Notes under the pieces: model-generated
What the model saw: the letters and a program-made list of their open reading frames with translations, nothing else
Told to the model about the DNA's origin: nothing
Database searches by the model: none
Translations under genes and position numbers: made by a program
Assembly: GCF_026735165.1 (NCBI RefSeq)
Contig: NZ_JAPQES010000005.1
Coordinates: forward strand, 48,733 to 112,732
Direction of reading: 5' to 3'
Length of the DNA: 64,000 nt
From: Clostridium ganghwense
GTDB taxonomy: Bacteria; Bacillota; Clostridia; Clostridiales; Clostridiaceae
Shown here: one piece after another, positions 45,433-54,123 of the stretch
Layout of the letters: each line of letters begins with the position of its first letter
How positions within the stretch are numbered: position 1 is the stretch's first letter

Positions 45433-47367
45433 TTAACTTTCTCTAGTAACTGTTTTATAATAAAAATTTGATGTTACAAAATAATAAATAAGGTATATTA
45501 CTAAATAAGGTATTGTAGTTAAAATACTAATATCTAATAAATTAACCTTAAATGCCCCTGTAAAAAGTGAGACTGCAACTAAACTATGAATTGTTCCTAC
45601 TACAAAAGGAGTTAAAAACACAAATATCATTTGTTTAAATATACTCATTTTGATTTCTCTATTATCTGCTCCTACTTTTCTCAAAATATCATATCTTCCT
45701 ACTTCTTCTTGTGCTTCTGAAAGTTGTTTGAAAAATATTATACTTCCTGTACATATTAAAAATACTAATCCTAAAAATATTCCTATAAATAGTATTACTC
45801 CTGTCATTACAGAGGTTTCTTTATATACTGAATAATAAGACGAAACAGTACCCAAATCATCTAATTTATCTTCATAATATGCCTTATCCTTTATTTTTTG
45901 ATATAAATCATTTACCTCTTTATCTAATGATTCGCTCTTATTTTGATCATTTATAATATAAGCATCAAACTTTTTTGCCTTACCTTTTACATTATATTTA
46001 TCAAAAATACTATCTTTTACCACAACTGTTTGGAACAGCATATGTTCATTAAATAGCGGATAATCTCTAAAATCTAATATATTAAATTTTTCTTTAGAAT
46101 TCTCAAAATTCATAGTAACCTGTTTATCTTTATAACTATCCATAAATTTTGAATTATACATTTCATCAAAAAGTATTACTTCCTTTTCTGATTTTAAACT
46201 TGGAAGATCATAGGTTAACTTTCTAGCCTTAAATATTTCTTTTAATTTACTTTGTGATATTATACTTACAGGCATTTCTCTATCATTACCTATTTTATAA
46301 TGAACTTTAGCAACATTAACATGTACTTCAGATAATAATTTATTGTTTTTGTGTTTACTAACCACACTTTTAAATTGTTTATCAAAATTATTTTCAGACA
46401 AACTACTTACATAGGAGAAGGGCATTGTTTTATTCATTGTACCTGAAAAATTTTTATAATAACTTACACTTACCCCCATAGCTGTTAATGTAGATGCACT
46501 TAAAATTGCTATAGTTGCTAATGTTTTAGAATTACCTTTAATTCTATAAAGCAATTGCGAAGTAGCTATCATATTTAGTCCTTTAAAATATTTTTTCTCA
46601 TTCTTCTTTGAAGCTTTAATTACAAATATTATACATGATCCAAACAAAATATAAGTTCCTGAAACTACTAGTATAAGCGTAATCAAAATAGTTACCATAA
46701 AATCTTGTCCTGGTAAATTATATATAAAATATCCACTTCCTATAAGTATTAATGATAACATAGCCAATATTAAGGATGTCTTTGGTTCTTTTTCTCTTTT
46801 ATTTTCTGCTTTAAACAATTCAATCAATTCATATCTGTAAATTATTGAATAGCCATGTACTGAAATTATTATAAACAGTATAAAAAATATAGTAATAGTT
46901 TCTTTAATGGCTTTAAATGATATTGTAAATTTTATAACAGTAGGTATTCCTATTAATTTTATAAGAATTCCTATGAAAATTTTTGATAAAACTATTCCTA
47001 CAATTATTCCTATACCCAAAGATATAGTCCCTATTGCCAATGTTTCATAAAATAACATTCTTCCAATCTGCTTTTTTTCTATTCCTAAAATTGAATATAA
47101 TCCGATTTCTTTTTTTCTTTTTCTTATAAAAAAGCTATTAGAGTACCATATAAATACTGCTGAGAACAATGCAATGACAATAGCTGCAGCCTTAAATGCA
47201 TCATTTAATTTAGCAACTGATAATAATGCTTTATTTATTTCATTATTGTGTTCAATTGATTTGAATATGAAATATATTGTAACACTAAAAATAATAGAAA
47301 AAATATATATAAAATAATTTTTAAAGTTCTTCTTTACATTACTAAAAGCTATATTAAATAACTGCAC
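45433..47367 (-). CDS. BceB-type ABC transporter permease (second module)
   Basis: A 644-residue FtsX/BceB permease. The segment IGLYSILGIEKKQIGRMLFYETLAIG (about 90-115) leads into a helix array, a large extracellular domain spans about 310-520, and a final block has GRYDILRKVGADNREIKMSIFKQ. Start taken as GTG at 47367, six bases after AGGTGGGG; an in-frame GTG at 47379 overlaps that site. The start lies inside the end of the ATPase gene. Like the module at 38919 it should sense or shed a wall-active peptide, but no kinase or regulator lies beside it, so control by the BceRS-like pair at 41577-43291 is plausible. Confidence 0.9.
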   Translation of the reverse strand: MQLFNIAFSNVKKNFKNYFIYIFSIIFSVTIYFIFKSIEHNNEINKALLSVAKLNDAFKAAAIVIALFSAVFIWYSNSFFIRKRKKEIGLYSILGIEKKQIGRMLFYETLAIGTISLGIGIIVGIVLSKIFIGILIKLIGIPTVIKFTISFKAIKETITIFFILFIIISVHGYSIIYRYELIELFKAENKREKEPKTSLILAMLSLILIGSGYFIYNLPGQDFMVTILITLILVVSGTYILFGSCIIFVIKASKKNEKKYFKGLNMIATSQLLYRIKGNSKTLATIAILSASTLTAMGVSVSYYKNFSGTMNKTMPFSYVSSLSENNFDKQFKSVVSKHKNNKLLSEVHVNVAKVHYKIGNDREMPVSIISQSKLKEIFKARKLTYDLPSLKSEKEVILFDEMYNSKFMDSYKDKQVTMNFENSKEKFNILDFRDYPLFNEHMLFQTVVVKDSIFDKYNVKGKAKKFDAYIINDQNKSESLDKEVNDLYQKIKDKAYYEDKLDDLGTVSSYYSVYKETSVMTGVILFIGIFLGLVFLICTGSIIFFKQLSEAQEEVGRYDILRKVGADNREIKMSIFKQMIFVFLTPFVVGTIHSLVAVSLFTGAFKVNLLDISILTTIPYLVIYLIYYFVTSNFYYKTVTRES

Positions 47368-48118
47368 TATTATCCCCACCTATCCTAGACATCATCTCCA
47401 TTATTTCTTGGAAAAAAGCTTTTCTTGTTGATGTACGATTGATTTCTTCATATATTACTCCATCTTTTATTAATAAAACTTTTTTACAATAGCTTGCAGC
47501 AAAAGCATCATGTGTTACCATCATAATTGTTGCTTTATCATTTTTATTCAATTCACTTAATGCTTCTAATAATTCTGTTGATGATCTTGAATCTAATGCC
47601 CCTGTTGGTTCATCAGCCAATACTAATGATGGTCTTGTTATTATAGCTCTTGCAGCCGCTGCTCTTTGTTTCTGCCCACCTGAAACCTCATAAGGATACT
47701 TATTTAATAAATTATCAATTCCCAATAACTTTGATATTTTTTTTACTTTTTTATTTAGTTCTTTATTATTAACCTTTGCTAAAGCTAAAGGTAGTGCTAT
47801 GTTTTCTTTAATTGTTAATGTATCCAACAAATTAAAATCTTGAAATATGAAGCCTAAGCTTTCTCTTCTAAATTTAGCTAAATCTTTATCTTTCATTTTT
47901 GTTATATCTTGATTATCAATAACAACTGTACCACTAGTAGGCTTGTCAATTGTAGATATAATATTTAATAAAGTAGTCTTCCCTGCACCTGAAGGTCCCA
48001 TAATACCTATGAATTCTCCCTCTTCTATTTCTAAATCTATTCCATTCAATGCAGTATATACATTTCCTTTTCCACCATAAATCTTTTTCAAATTCTTCGC
48101 TACCAATACGTTTTTCAA
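47354..48118 (-). CDS. BceA-type ABC transporter ATPase (second module)
   Basis: A 254-residue ATPase with Walker A GPSGAGKT, signature VSGGQKQRAAAARA, Walker B LVLADEP and the D-loop GALDSR. The start is uncertain: ATG at 48127 has AAAGG directly against it, while TTG at 48118 has it nine bases upstream, so 48118 is preferred. It overlaps the permease start. A BceA/MacB-type pair for antimicrobial-peptide resistance. Confidence 0.92.
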   Translation of the reverse strand: MKNVLVAKNLKKIYGGKGNVYTALNGIDLEIEEGEFIGIMGPSGAGKTTLLNIISTIDKPTSGTVVIDNQDITKMKDKDLAKFRRESLGFIFQDFNLLDTLTIKENIALPLALAKVNNKELNKKVKKISKLLGIDNLLNKYPYEVSGGQKQRAAAARAIITRPSLVLADEPTGALDSRSSTELLEALSELNKNDKATIMMVTHDAFAASYCKKVLLIKDGVIYEEINRTSTRKAFFQEIMEMMSRIGGDNSAVI

Positions 48119-48173
48119 ACTAATCATCCTTTCATTTATATAAAATCTAATCTTCTTTTTAAATTATAAAATT

Positions 48174-48911
48174 TTATTTTGCTCCTAAATAATAACCTAT
48201 TATATATATACACCATAGATGTACAGGGTAGAAAATATAAAATAAGTATTTTGTAAATTTTGTATTTAGTCCACGTTTTCCATTGTACATAAGGAAAAAT
48301 GGGAAAGCGAAAACCTGCATCCATTGAATATCAAAGAAAAATAAACCATAAACAGTATAATTAGTATCTGTTATAAACGTTGGTAATGAAAGTCCTAATG
48401 TTAATATTAATGATGTTATTATATATACGATAACCATCTTTCCTTTTTTATCTCTTAAGAAGTAAAAAACTAAAGTCATTGCTACACCATATATACTAGC
48501 TTCTGTAACTACTGATAAAGCCACTGCTGCTATTGCTACAATAATACCTAAAACATATAATTTTTTATTTTCTTTATTTTTTTTAGTCCATTCAATAATA
48601 CTCATTAACAATACGGCCATTGCCATGGACAGAAATATATTGTTATGTAGTCCGTATTCTCTCTTAAACAACATTACAACTAATTTACTTCCAGTAAACA
48701 TAACTAAGGACCAAGTAAACAATCTAAAGGTATATTTTAGCCTGCTTCTCGTATGAAAAAATCCTTCTACTATAAAGAAGAAAAATATAGGTGCTACTAG
48801 TCTCCCTACATAACTAAACCACACTGGCATATTAGGAACATACGTAACTAGATGGTCTAAAACCATCAATATCATTGCAAAAATTTTTAATTGAAAGCTA
48901 TTTAATTTCAT
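48174..48911 (-). CDS. TraX family membrane protein
   Basis: A 245-residue membrane protein with about eight helices, opening FQLKIFAMILMVLDHLVTYV and continuing with WFSYVGRLVAPIFFFFIVEGFFHTR, the TraX family signature. The C-terminal KYLFYIFYPVHLWCIYIIGYYLG is typical as well. TraX of F plasmid is involved in pilin N-acetylation; chromosomal firmicute members are probably O- or N-acyltransferases of envelope molecules. ATG at 48911 follows AAGGAGG. It lies 46 bases upstream of the second BceAB pair in the same direction and may be cotranscribed with it. Confidence 0.88.
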   Translation of the reverse strand: MKLNSFQLKIFAMILMVLDHLVTYVPNMPVWFSYVGRLVAPIFFFFIVEGFFHTRSRLKYTFRLFTWSLVMFTGSKLVVMLFKREYGLHNNIFLSMAMAVLLMSIIEWTKKNKENKKLYVLGIIVAIAAVALSVVTEASIYGVAMTLVFYFLRDKKGKMVIVYIITSLILTLGLSLPTFITDTNYTVYGLFFFDIQWMQVFAFPFFLMYNGKRGLNTKFTKYLFYIFYPVHLWCIYIIGYYLGAK

Positions 48912-49048
48912 AAAACTTCCTCCTTATCCATCATAAAATCATACTGTTTTTAGTACAAAATCTTAATTTTAGATTAATTATACGCTGGATAAGGATTTAT
49001 TAACTATCGATTTCTATTACATCTATCTTACAAATGTGTAATATTTAC

Positions 49049-49117
49049 ATAGACTAAAAAAGTCTATCTCTAAAATATAAAATCATATTTTTCTAGAGAT
49101 AGACTTTTTTAGTCTAT
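49049..49117. terminator. 24-bp perfect inverted repeat with nested palindromes
   Basis: 49049-49072 is exactly complementary to 49094-49117. Each arm also contains its own hairpin, ATAGACT and AGTCTAT around A5/T5. Read on the minus strand it gives a long stem with T6, placed 12 bases after the stop of the metallo-hydrolase gene, so it most likely terminates that gene. Confidence 0.8.
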
Positions 49118-49128
49118 AGATTCTATTT

Positions 49129-49992
49129 TTACACTTCCAAAACAGTTCCTGTACAATTTACAAAGAAATTATCACACTTTTCCTTAAACATTTTAACTGC
49201 TTTTTCTCCTGTACAATGAGATACACCTATAATCTCAATGTTCATTTCTTTTAAACGTTCTATAGTTTTGTTTATACGCTGCTCATCTGCTTCTACAAGA
49301 TGAGTTCCTCCCATAACACCATATATCTTCTTACCTGTTCTTTTAGCAATTGTATCAACTATATTTAAAATTCCAGGATGAGAACAACCAAGTAAAATCA
49401 AAAGTCCTTTTTCTGTATCTATAGCTACAGTTATTTCATCATCAAAAGGATCCACTATGTATTCTTCTCCTTTTTTAATTTTCATATTAGGATTTAAAGC
49501 TTCAAAATCATAACTTCTTTCAAAATTAGTAAAAATATATACCTTTTCACTAAGCTTTACCATATCACTTTCTACATAGTTAACATTTAATTTTTTATCT
49601 TTTATAAATGATTCATCAAAGTCTATTCCTATATATCTATATTCTGAACTATCAGAAGTAAAATCTAATTTTTGACTTCCATCTGAATAATGATATTTAT
49701 CACTATTTATAAAGAAATTTTTACTTACATAAAATTCTGGACAAGCATTAAAAGTATCTAAAAATCTTCTAACTCCTCCACAGTGATCATAATGAGCGTG
49801 ACTAAGTAGCAAATAGTCTGTTTCATTTAAATCAATTCCCAAAGCTTTTGCATTTTCAGTAAAGTTTCCTGTTTTACCTGTATCAAATAAAATATTACCC
49901 TCTGGTGTTTCAATAAAAAAAGATAGTCCATGTTCATTATGCAGTTCTTTATTATCTCCCAAAGAATTTTCTATTACTGTTGTAATTTTCAT
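49129..49992 (-). CDS. MBL-fold metallo-hydrolase, dihydropterin-RFAP synthase-like
   Basis: A 287-residue metallo-beta-lactamase fold protein. It opens MKITTVIENSLGDNKELHNEHGLSFFIE, the pattern of the group annotated as 7,8-dihydropterin-6-yl-methyl-4-(beta-D-ribofuranosyl)aminobenzene 5'-phosphate synthases. The metal motif is LLSHAHYDHCGG (about 63-74), then GCSHPGI (about 205) and VMGGTHL (about 228). Firmicute members have no proven substrate. Start ATG at 49992 lies nine bases after GGGGGAG; the ATG at 50001 adjoins it. About 50 bases downstream of the soluble MCP gene in the same direction, hence possibly cotranscribed. Confidence 0.86.
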   Translation of the reverse strand: MKITTVIENSLGDNKELHNEHGLSFFIETPEGNILFDTGKTGNFTENAKALGIDLNETDYLLLSHAHYDHCGGVRRFLDTFNACPEFYVSKNFFINSDKYHYSDGSQKLDFTSDSSEYRYIGIDFDESFIKDKKLNVNYVESDMVKLSEKVYIFTNFERSYDFEALNPNMKIKKGEEYIVDPFDDEITVAIDTEKGLLILLGCSHPGILNIVDTIAKRTGKKIYGVMGGTHLVEADEQRINKTIERLKEMNIEIIGVSHCTGEKAVKMFKEKCDNFFVNCTGTVLEV

Positions 49993-50041
49993 ACGTAACA
50001 TCTCCCCCTATTTGATTCTTATATTATTTGTTTTAGTTAAA

Positions 50042-50875
50042 TTAGATTTCAGATGCCATTTGTTTAAGTAATGATGAAGATTCGTTTAATTTTTCTATAA
50101 CTGCTGTTATTTCTTGAATAGAAGAAACCTGTGCATCAAAAACATTATTGGAATCATTAATTTTATCTGATATTTCCATTACTGAATCTTGAATATTCTT
50201 TAGTACTCCATTTATCTGCTTAATTGATTCACTACTGGATACAGATAGCTTTCTTATTTCACTTGCAACAACGCTAAACCCTTTACCAAACTCTCCTGCT
50301 CTAGCTGATTCAATTGCTGCATTTAATCCCAATAAGTTAGTCTTACTTGCAATATTTTCAATAAATTTTAGTACTTCATCCGTATTTTGTGCTTCATCAT
50401 AAGTCTTTTCTACATTTTGTTGTATAGAAGCATTAGCTACTGAAACATTTTGTACTCCTTTATTAATTTGATTAAGAGATTTAGTTATTTGCTCCAAAGA
50501 ATCAGACAGATTCTCAGTTAAAGTACTCACTTCTTTTTTACGTTTTAAACTTTTTGCTATAACTATAGTTCCAACTACTTGTCCATTTTCTTTAACCGGA
50601 ACTCCCATTGCTTTTATAGAAACACCAAAAACCTCTTTAGGTACAATTATAGATATAGGTTTTTTAGCCTTTAAACATTCATAAGCTGCACAGCCTACTG
50701 GAAGGGTATCGCCTGCTTTTACTCCTAATTTAATTGTTTCACTATCAACAACTCTTAAAAACTTATCAGTATTTGAAATAGTAAAAGCTATCTCATCTTC
50801 AAAGTAATATTGAAAATATGGTATTAAATTATTAAACGATTTTATAAGTTCATTTTGTTCTAAAGTTTCTATCAT
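50042..50875 (-). CDS. Soluble methyl-accepting chemotaxis-type protein
   Basis: A 277-residue cytosolic receptor-like protein without membrane helices. The N-terminal half is a PAS/cache-like sensor ([26 protein letters not shown]..., [24 protein letters not shown]). The C-terminal part is a short signalling domain with the conserved hairpin [36 protein letters not shown]. The coiled coil is much shorter than in full receptors, so it may work at a cytoplasmic cluster or as a non-chemotactic switch. Start ATG at 50875 follows AAAGGGTGG. A good sigma-A promoter lies upstream. Confidence 0.88.
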   Translation of the reverse strand: MIETLEQNELIKSFNNLIPYFQYYFEDEIAFTISNTDKFLRVVDSETIKLGVKAGDTLPVGCAAYECLKAKKPISIIVPKEVFGVSIKAMGVPVKENGQVVGTIVIAKSLKRKKEVSTLTENLSDSLEQITKSLNQINKGVQNVSVANASIQQNVEKTYDEAQNTDEVLKFIENIASKTNLLGLNAAIESARAGEFGKGFSVVASEIRKLSVSSSESIKQINGVLKNIQDSVMEISDKINDSNNVFDAQVSSIQEITAVIEKLNESSSLLKQMASEI

Positions 50876-50911
50876 ATCTTCCACCCTTTTCCAATAATTT
50901 TATATGATTTC

Positions 50912-50940
50912 AATATATTACTTTTGCACTATAAAGTCAA
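50912..50940 (-). promoter_or_regulatory. Sigma-A promoter of the soluble MCP gene
   Basis: On the minus strand TTGACT (50940-50935) is followed after 17 bases by TATATT (50917-50912), about 37 bases before the start. Confidence 0.65.
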
Positions 50941-50973
50941 GTATACGCTTTAATACTCTATTTATCTCCTTAA

Positions 50974-51312
50974 TTACTCCCAATCCTTCCAAACTTCAGG
51001 TTTATATCCTACAGTAGCTTGTTTACCATTACGCACTATAGGAGTTTTATAAAGCTTGGGATTTTTTAAAAGTATTTCTTCTTTAACACTAGCTTCTCTA
51101 ATATGCTGAAGATTTAGTTTTGTATATTCCTTAGATTTACTGTTTATTAGCTCAGATATTCCTACTGACGCTTTAACACTCTGCATTTCTCCTTTACTTA
51201 ACCCTTTTTCATTTAAATCAATAAATTGATATTTAATTCTTCTCTCTTTAAAATATCTTTCAGCTTTTTTTGTATCAAAGCATTTTTTTATACCAAAAAT
51301 TTGAATATTCAT
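50974..51312 (-). CDS. ArsC/Spx family protein (YffB-like)
   Basis: A 112-residue thioredoxin-fold protein. Cys11 in FGIKKCFDTKKAERYFKE occupies the ArsC/Spx active position; there is no second Cys as in Spx CxxC. The C-terminal LLKNPKLYKTPIVRNGKQATVGYKPE carries the family motif KTPIV. Stand-alone members act as glutathione- or thiol-dependent reductases or remain uncharacterised; arsenate reduction is not supported by context. ATG at 51312 follows AAAGGAG. Lies 72 bases after the small membrane protein gene, same strand. Confidence 0.85.
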   Translation of the reverse strand: MNIQIFGIKKCFDTKKAERYFKERRIKYQFIDLNEKGLSKGEMQSVKASVGISELINSKSKEYTKLNLQHIREASVKEEILLKNPKLYKTPIVRNGKQATVGYKPEVWKDWE

Positions 51313-51384
51313 TAGTTTGTTTTCTCCTTTAATTTCTTTTATAAATTTATTTTATCATAATATTAGTTATCATTTTTATCAATA

Positions 51385-51666
51385 CTATTTCTTAGGATTC
51401 TTTGGGAACCATCCTTTTTTTACTCTTTCCTCCTGCTCAAAGATCTCATGAATACTCCAAAGGCATGAAAATCCTGTAACCCCCATTATAGATGATAATA
51501 TTTGAGCCTTTACACAAACCGACAGCAAAATAAATATAATTCCTAAAGCTAAAAATAATGGCCATATTTTTTTACTGAAATAGTATTCACTCTTAATTAC
51601 AATAGGATGAAATATACCTATTATCAAAAAAGACGCTGATCCTATGATAATACCTTGCCAATTCAA
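51385..51666 (-). CDS. Small membrane protein, unknown function
   Basis: A 93-residue protein with three hydrophobic helices (about 4-23, 33-51 and 53-70) and a charged C-terminus (FEQEERVKKGWFPKNPKK). The start is TTG at 51666, preceded by AAGGTG. The coding pattern and the ribosome binding site support it as real. I recognise no family. It stands upstream of the ArsC-like gene in the same direction, though a shared function is not evident. Confidence 0.65.
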   Translation of the reverse strand: MNWQGIIIGSASFLIIGIFHPIVIKSEYYFSKKIWPLFLALGIIFILLSVCVKAQILSSIMGVTGFSCLWSIHEIFEQEERVKKGWFPKNPKK

Positions 51667-51926
51667 AACATCACCTTCCTCTAATTTTTCGTAGTATATA
51701 CTTAAATATATAACAGCAAAAATTACTTGAACTCATCTCCCTCCCCTTACCCAAAGTTACATTAACATACTATTACACTATATTACTTTCTAAATTCCAA
51801 AGTTATTAACAAATTCTTATTAAATACTCCATTTTTATTCTCCCTAACCAAAAGTTCAATATGGACATGCCATTAAATACTTTGTTAAAATGTCACTACC
51901 TTATGAATATGGAGGGATTTAAACTA

Positions 51927-52697
51927 ATGAAAAAATTTAAATCATTAAAAACTTTATTGTCTGCACTAACTTTATGTGCAATTTTATCTACCCCAGCTTT
52001 TGCAGGGGACTACACTGTAGTTTCTGGAGATTCATTGTATAAAATAGGAAAAGTATTCAATACTTCCGCAAATGATATACTGGCAACTAATAATCTTAAA
52101 GGAGCCAGCATTTATCCTGGACAAGTTTTAAAGGTTCCTTGTGACACATACACTATAAAAAGCGGTGATAGTTTATATCTTATTGCTAAAAAATATGGTA
52201 TAACTTTATATGACTTAAGAAAAGCCAATAATAAATGGGATAATAATATTTATCCTGGGCAAGTGCTTAACCTTCCTAAAATAAATTCTAATACAGGAAG
52301 TACTGAGCCTACTACGAAACCTATTGTGAATTATACTGAAGCTGATTTAGACCTTTTGGCAAGACTCGTTACTGCAGAAGCACAAAATCAACCTTATAGT
52401 GCTCAAGTTGGTGTAGCGGCAGTAGTTCTAAATAGAATAAAAAGTTCTCAGTTCCCAAATACTATTTCTTCTGTAATTTATGAAAAAAGTTACGGATACT
52501 ATCAATTTACTCCTGTAGCAAATGGTTGGATAAACAAACCTTCAAATGCTACTGCTAAGAAAGCCGCTAAAGAGGCTTTATATGGTTCTGATCCAAGTAA
52601 AGGTGCATTATTTTATTTCGATGACAGTACTACTAATAAATGGTTGTGGTCCAAGCCTATTACTGCTAGGATTGGTAATATGGTTTTTGTTAAATAA
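51927..52697 (+). CDS. LysM cell-wall hydrolase, SleB-like
   Basis: A 256-residue secreted hydrolase. A signal peptide ends with AFA at residue 26. Two LysM modules (about 28-71 and 75-118: YTVVSGDSLYKIGKVFNTS..., YTIKSGDSLYLIAKKYGIT) bind peptidoglycan, and after a Ser/Thr linker the SleB/Hydrolase_2 domain (about 138-256) has LLARLVTAEAQNQPYSAQVGVAAVVLNRI. The Glu of TAEAQ is the presumed catalytic acid. SleB-type enzymes degrade spore cortex or vegetative wall. ATG at 51927 follows GGAGGG; an in-frame ATG at 51861 lacks such a site. Single gene with terminator. It may act in germination together with the ger operon. Confidence 0.9.
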   Translation: MKKFKSLKTLLSALTLCAILSTPAFAGDYTVVSGDSLYKIGKVFNTSANDILATNNLKGASIYPGQVLKVPCDTYTIKSGDSLYLIAKKYGITLYDLRKANNKWDNNIYPGQVLNLPKINSNTGSTEPTTKPIVNYTEADLDLLARLVTAEAQNQPYSAQVGVAAVVLNRIKSSQFPNTISSVIYEKSYGYYQFTPVANGWINKPSNATAKKAAKEALYGSDPSKGALFYFDDSTTNKWLWSKPITARIGNMVFVK

Positions 52698-52719
52698 TGA
52701 ATCTATAGAATACAATAAT

Positions 52720-52765
52720 AAACTATATGGAAAGCAACAAGCTTTCCATATAGTTTATATTTTAT
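52720..52765 (+). terminator. Terminator of the SleB-like gene
   Basis: AAACTATATGGAAAGC and its exact complement flank a five-base loop, followed by a T-rich tail. Confidence 0.85.
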
Positions 52766-52811
52766 TATTAGTAAACTTATAAATGAGTAATAACCAAATA
52801 TTTAATCTCTC

Positions 52812-53285
52812 TTACCCATGAAACACTGCATCATAATCAACCAATTCACCTTTTTCATATATGAATTTTGCTGAAAAGAAGTTTCTGTTTTCTAAAATCC
52901 ATTTAATAAATATTTTATCCCCTTCCCATGTAGGCATATCCAAAACCTTTGATTTTTCTACCCACTTAAGATTACCTTCATTGCATTCTATTAATTCACC
53001 TTCACACTCATCAGCAGTAAACAAAAATACATACCAATCCTCATCATCTTTAAATTTAGGAAAGGTCATAACACCTCTTAATGCTGGCTTCTCTATAGTT
53101 AGTCCTGTTTCTTCTTTAACTTCTCTTATTACGCATTCTTCTGGTGTCTCTCCTTGTTCTACTTTTCCTCCTACTCCAATCCATTTGCCTTCATGAATGT
53201 CATTTTCTTTTTTCACACGATGAAGGAGCAGAATTTTATTATCCTTTTCTATATAACATAAAGTTCCTAACTTCAAACTTTTCAT
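52812..53285 (-). CDS. Nudix hydrolase (MutT/8-oxo-dGTPase type)
   Basis: A 157-residue Nudix protein. The Nudix box G-x5-E-x7-REVKEETGL is complete (GGKVEQGETPEECVIREVKEETGL, residues 39-62), so metal-dependent pyrophosphatase activity is expected; the sequence resembles 8-oxo-dGTP diphosphatases. ATG at 53285 has AAGGAG immediately next to it; TTG at 53276 has the better spacing, so three residues may be non-coding. Monocistronic. Confidence 0.9.
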   Translation of the reverse strand: MKSLKLGTLCYIEKDNKILLLHRVKKENDIHEGKWIGVGGKVEQGETPEECVIREVKEETGLTIEKPALRGVMTFPKFKDDEDWYVFLFTADECEGELIECNEGNLKWVEKSKVLDMPTWEGDKIFIKWILENRNFFSAKFIYEKGELVDYDAVFHG

Positions 53286-53413
53286 CTCCTTGTAATTTTT
53301 TCATTTATAGTTATGTATTTTCATAACTCCCTTGTACTAAATTTTCTATATAAATATATTTTATTCTATATTTTATAGATACATCCTTTATTTTTTATTA
53401 ATTTAACTACAAC

Positions 53414-53449
53414 AAAAGCACTCAATCCCATAAGATTGAATGCTTTTTT
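53414..53449. terminator. Terminator of the kinase-like gene
   Basis: AAAGCATTCAATC pairs with GATTGAGTGCTTT on the minus strand (one wobble), six-base loop, T tails both ways; 14 bases after the stop at 53463. Confidence 0.8.
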
Positions 53450-53462
53450 AATATACAACTTC

Positions 53463-54050
53463 TTATTTAATCCCTTTATCTAAATACTGTTTAATCCTAA
53501 AATTCCAAAGTTCATAAATTTCAGGACATTCATTGTTTACTACTGATAGAAATTCATCTAATACACCTAATTTATTTAATCCTTTCATTAGATGCCTAGG
53601 ATAAATAACCTTTTCAGAATAATTATTTTTAGGATCTATTACTTTCAATGAGAAATGTTTTCCAACATACAAATCTTTACATCTAATATCAAGCTTTTTA
53701 AAACCAAGCATTTTAAATTCCTTAATAAGTTTGATAATATTATGTGCTATTTGTTTATTAAAACCTTCCTTTTTAATATATTTATCCAAACGTTCTCCAC
53801 TCACATAATTTCTTACAATATAATATGTTCCTTGAGCATATACCTTAGGAAAGTATTTACTCTTTCTGGCTCTCTTTAAAATATCATATTCCTTTTCACA
53901 AACTTTTTTATCTTTAAAAATCTTAATTACTCTTTTGTCAGGAAGTAAATATACTATACCATTATGACCACATCCTAAGAATTCACCTTTTCTTAGCATT
54001 TTTTCAGCTCTACTATCTAAATCAATATAGCCACTATCATTTTTATCCAT
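53463..54050 (-). CDS. Small protein-kinase-like protein
   Basis: A 195-residue protein kinase fold, shorter than a full kinase. A GHNGIVYL loop (27-34), the ATP-binding Lys in RVIKIF, and a Glu in EKEYDIL are present. The catalytic loop reads LDIRCKDLYV, with Asp kept but the usual HRDLKPEN pattern altered (Asn replaced by Asp), and DFG is DPK in KVIDPKNN. It could be a divergent active kinase, perhaps on a small molecule or protein, or a pseudokinase. ATG at 54050 follows AGAGGG. Upstream lies the HK/RR operon's end, same strand, with a 73-base gap. Confidence 0.7.
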   Translation of the reverse strand: MDKNDSGYIDLDSRAEKMLRKGEFLGCGHNGIVYLLPDKRVIKIFKDKKVCEKEYDILKRARKSKYFPKVYAQGTYYIVRNYVSGERLDKYIKKEGFNKQIAHNIIKLIKEFKMLGFKKLDIRCKDLYVGKHFSLKVIDPKNNYSEKVIYPRHLMKGLNKLGVLDEFLSVVNNECPEIYELWNFRIKQYLDKGIK

Positions 54051-54123
54051 AATACCCTCTTCTTTAATTACATTATTATCATTATATTGTATGAGAAGAC
54101 TTTGAAAAGTATTTATCCAAATA

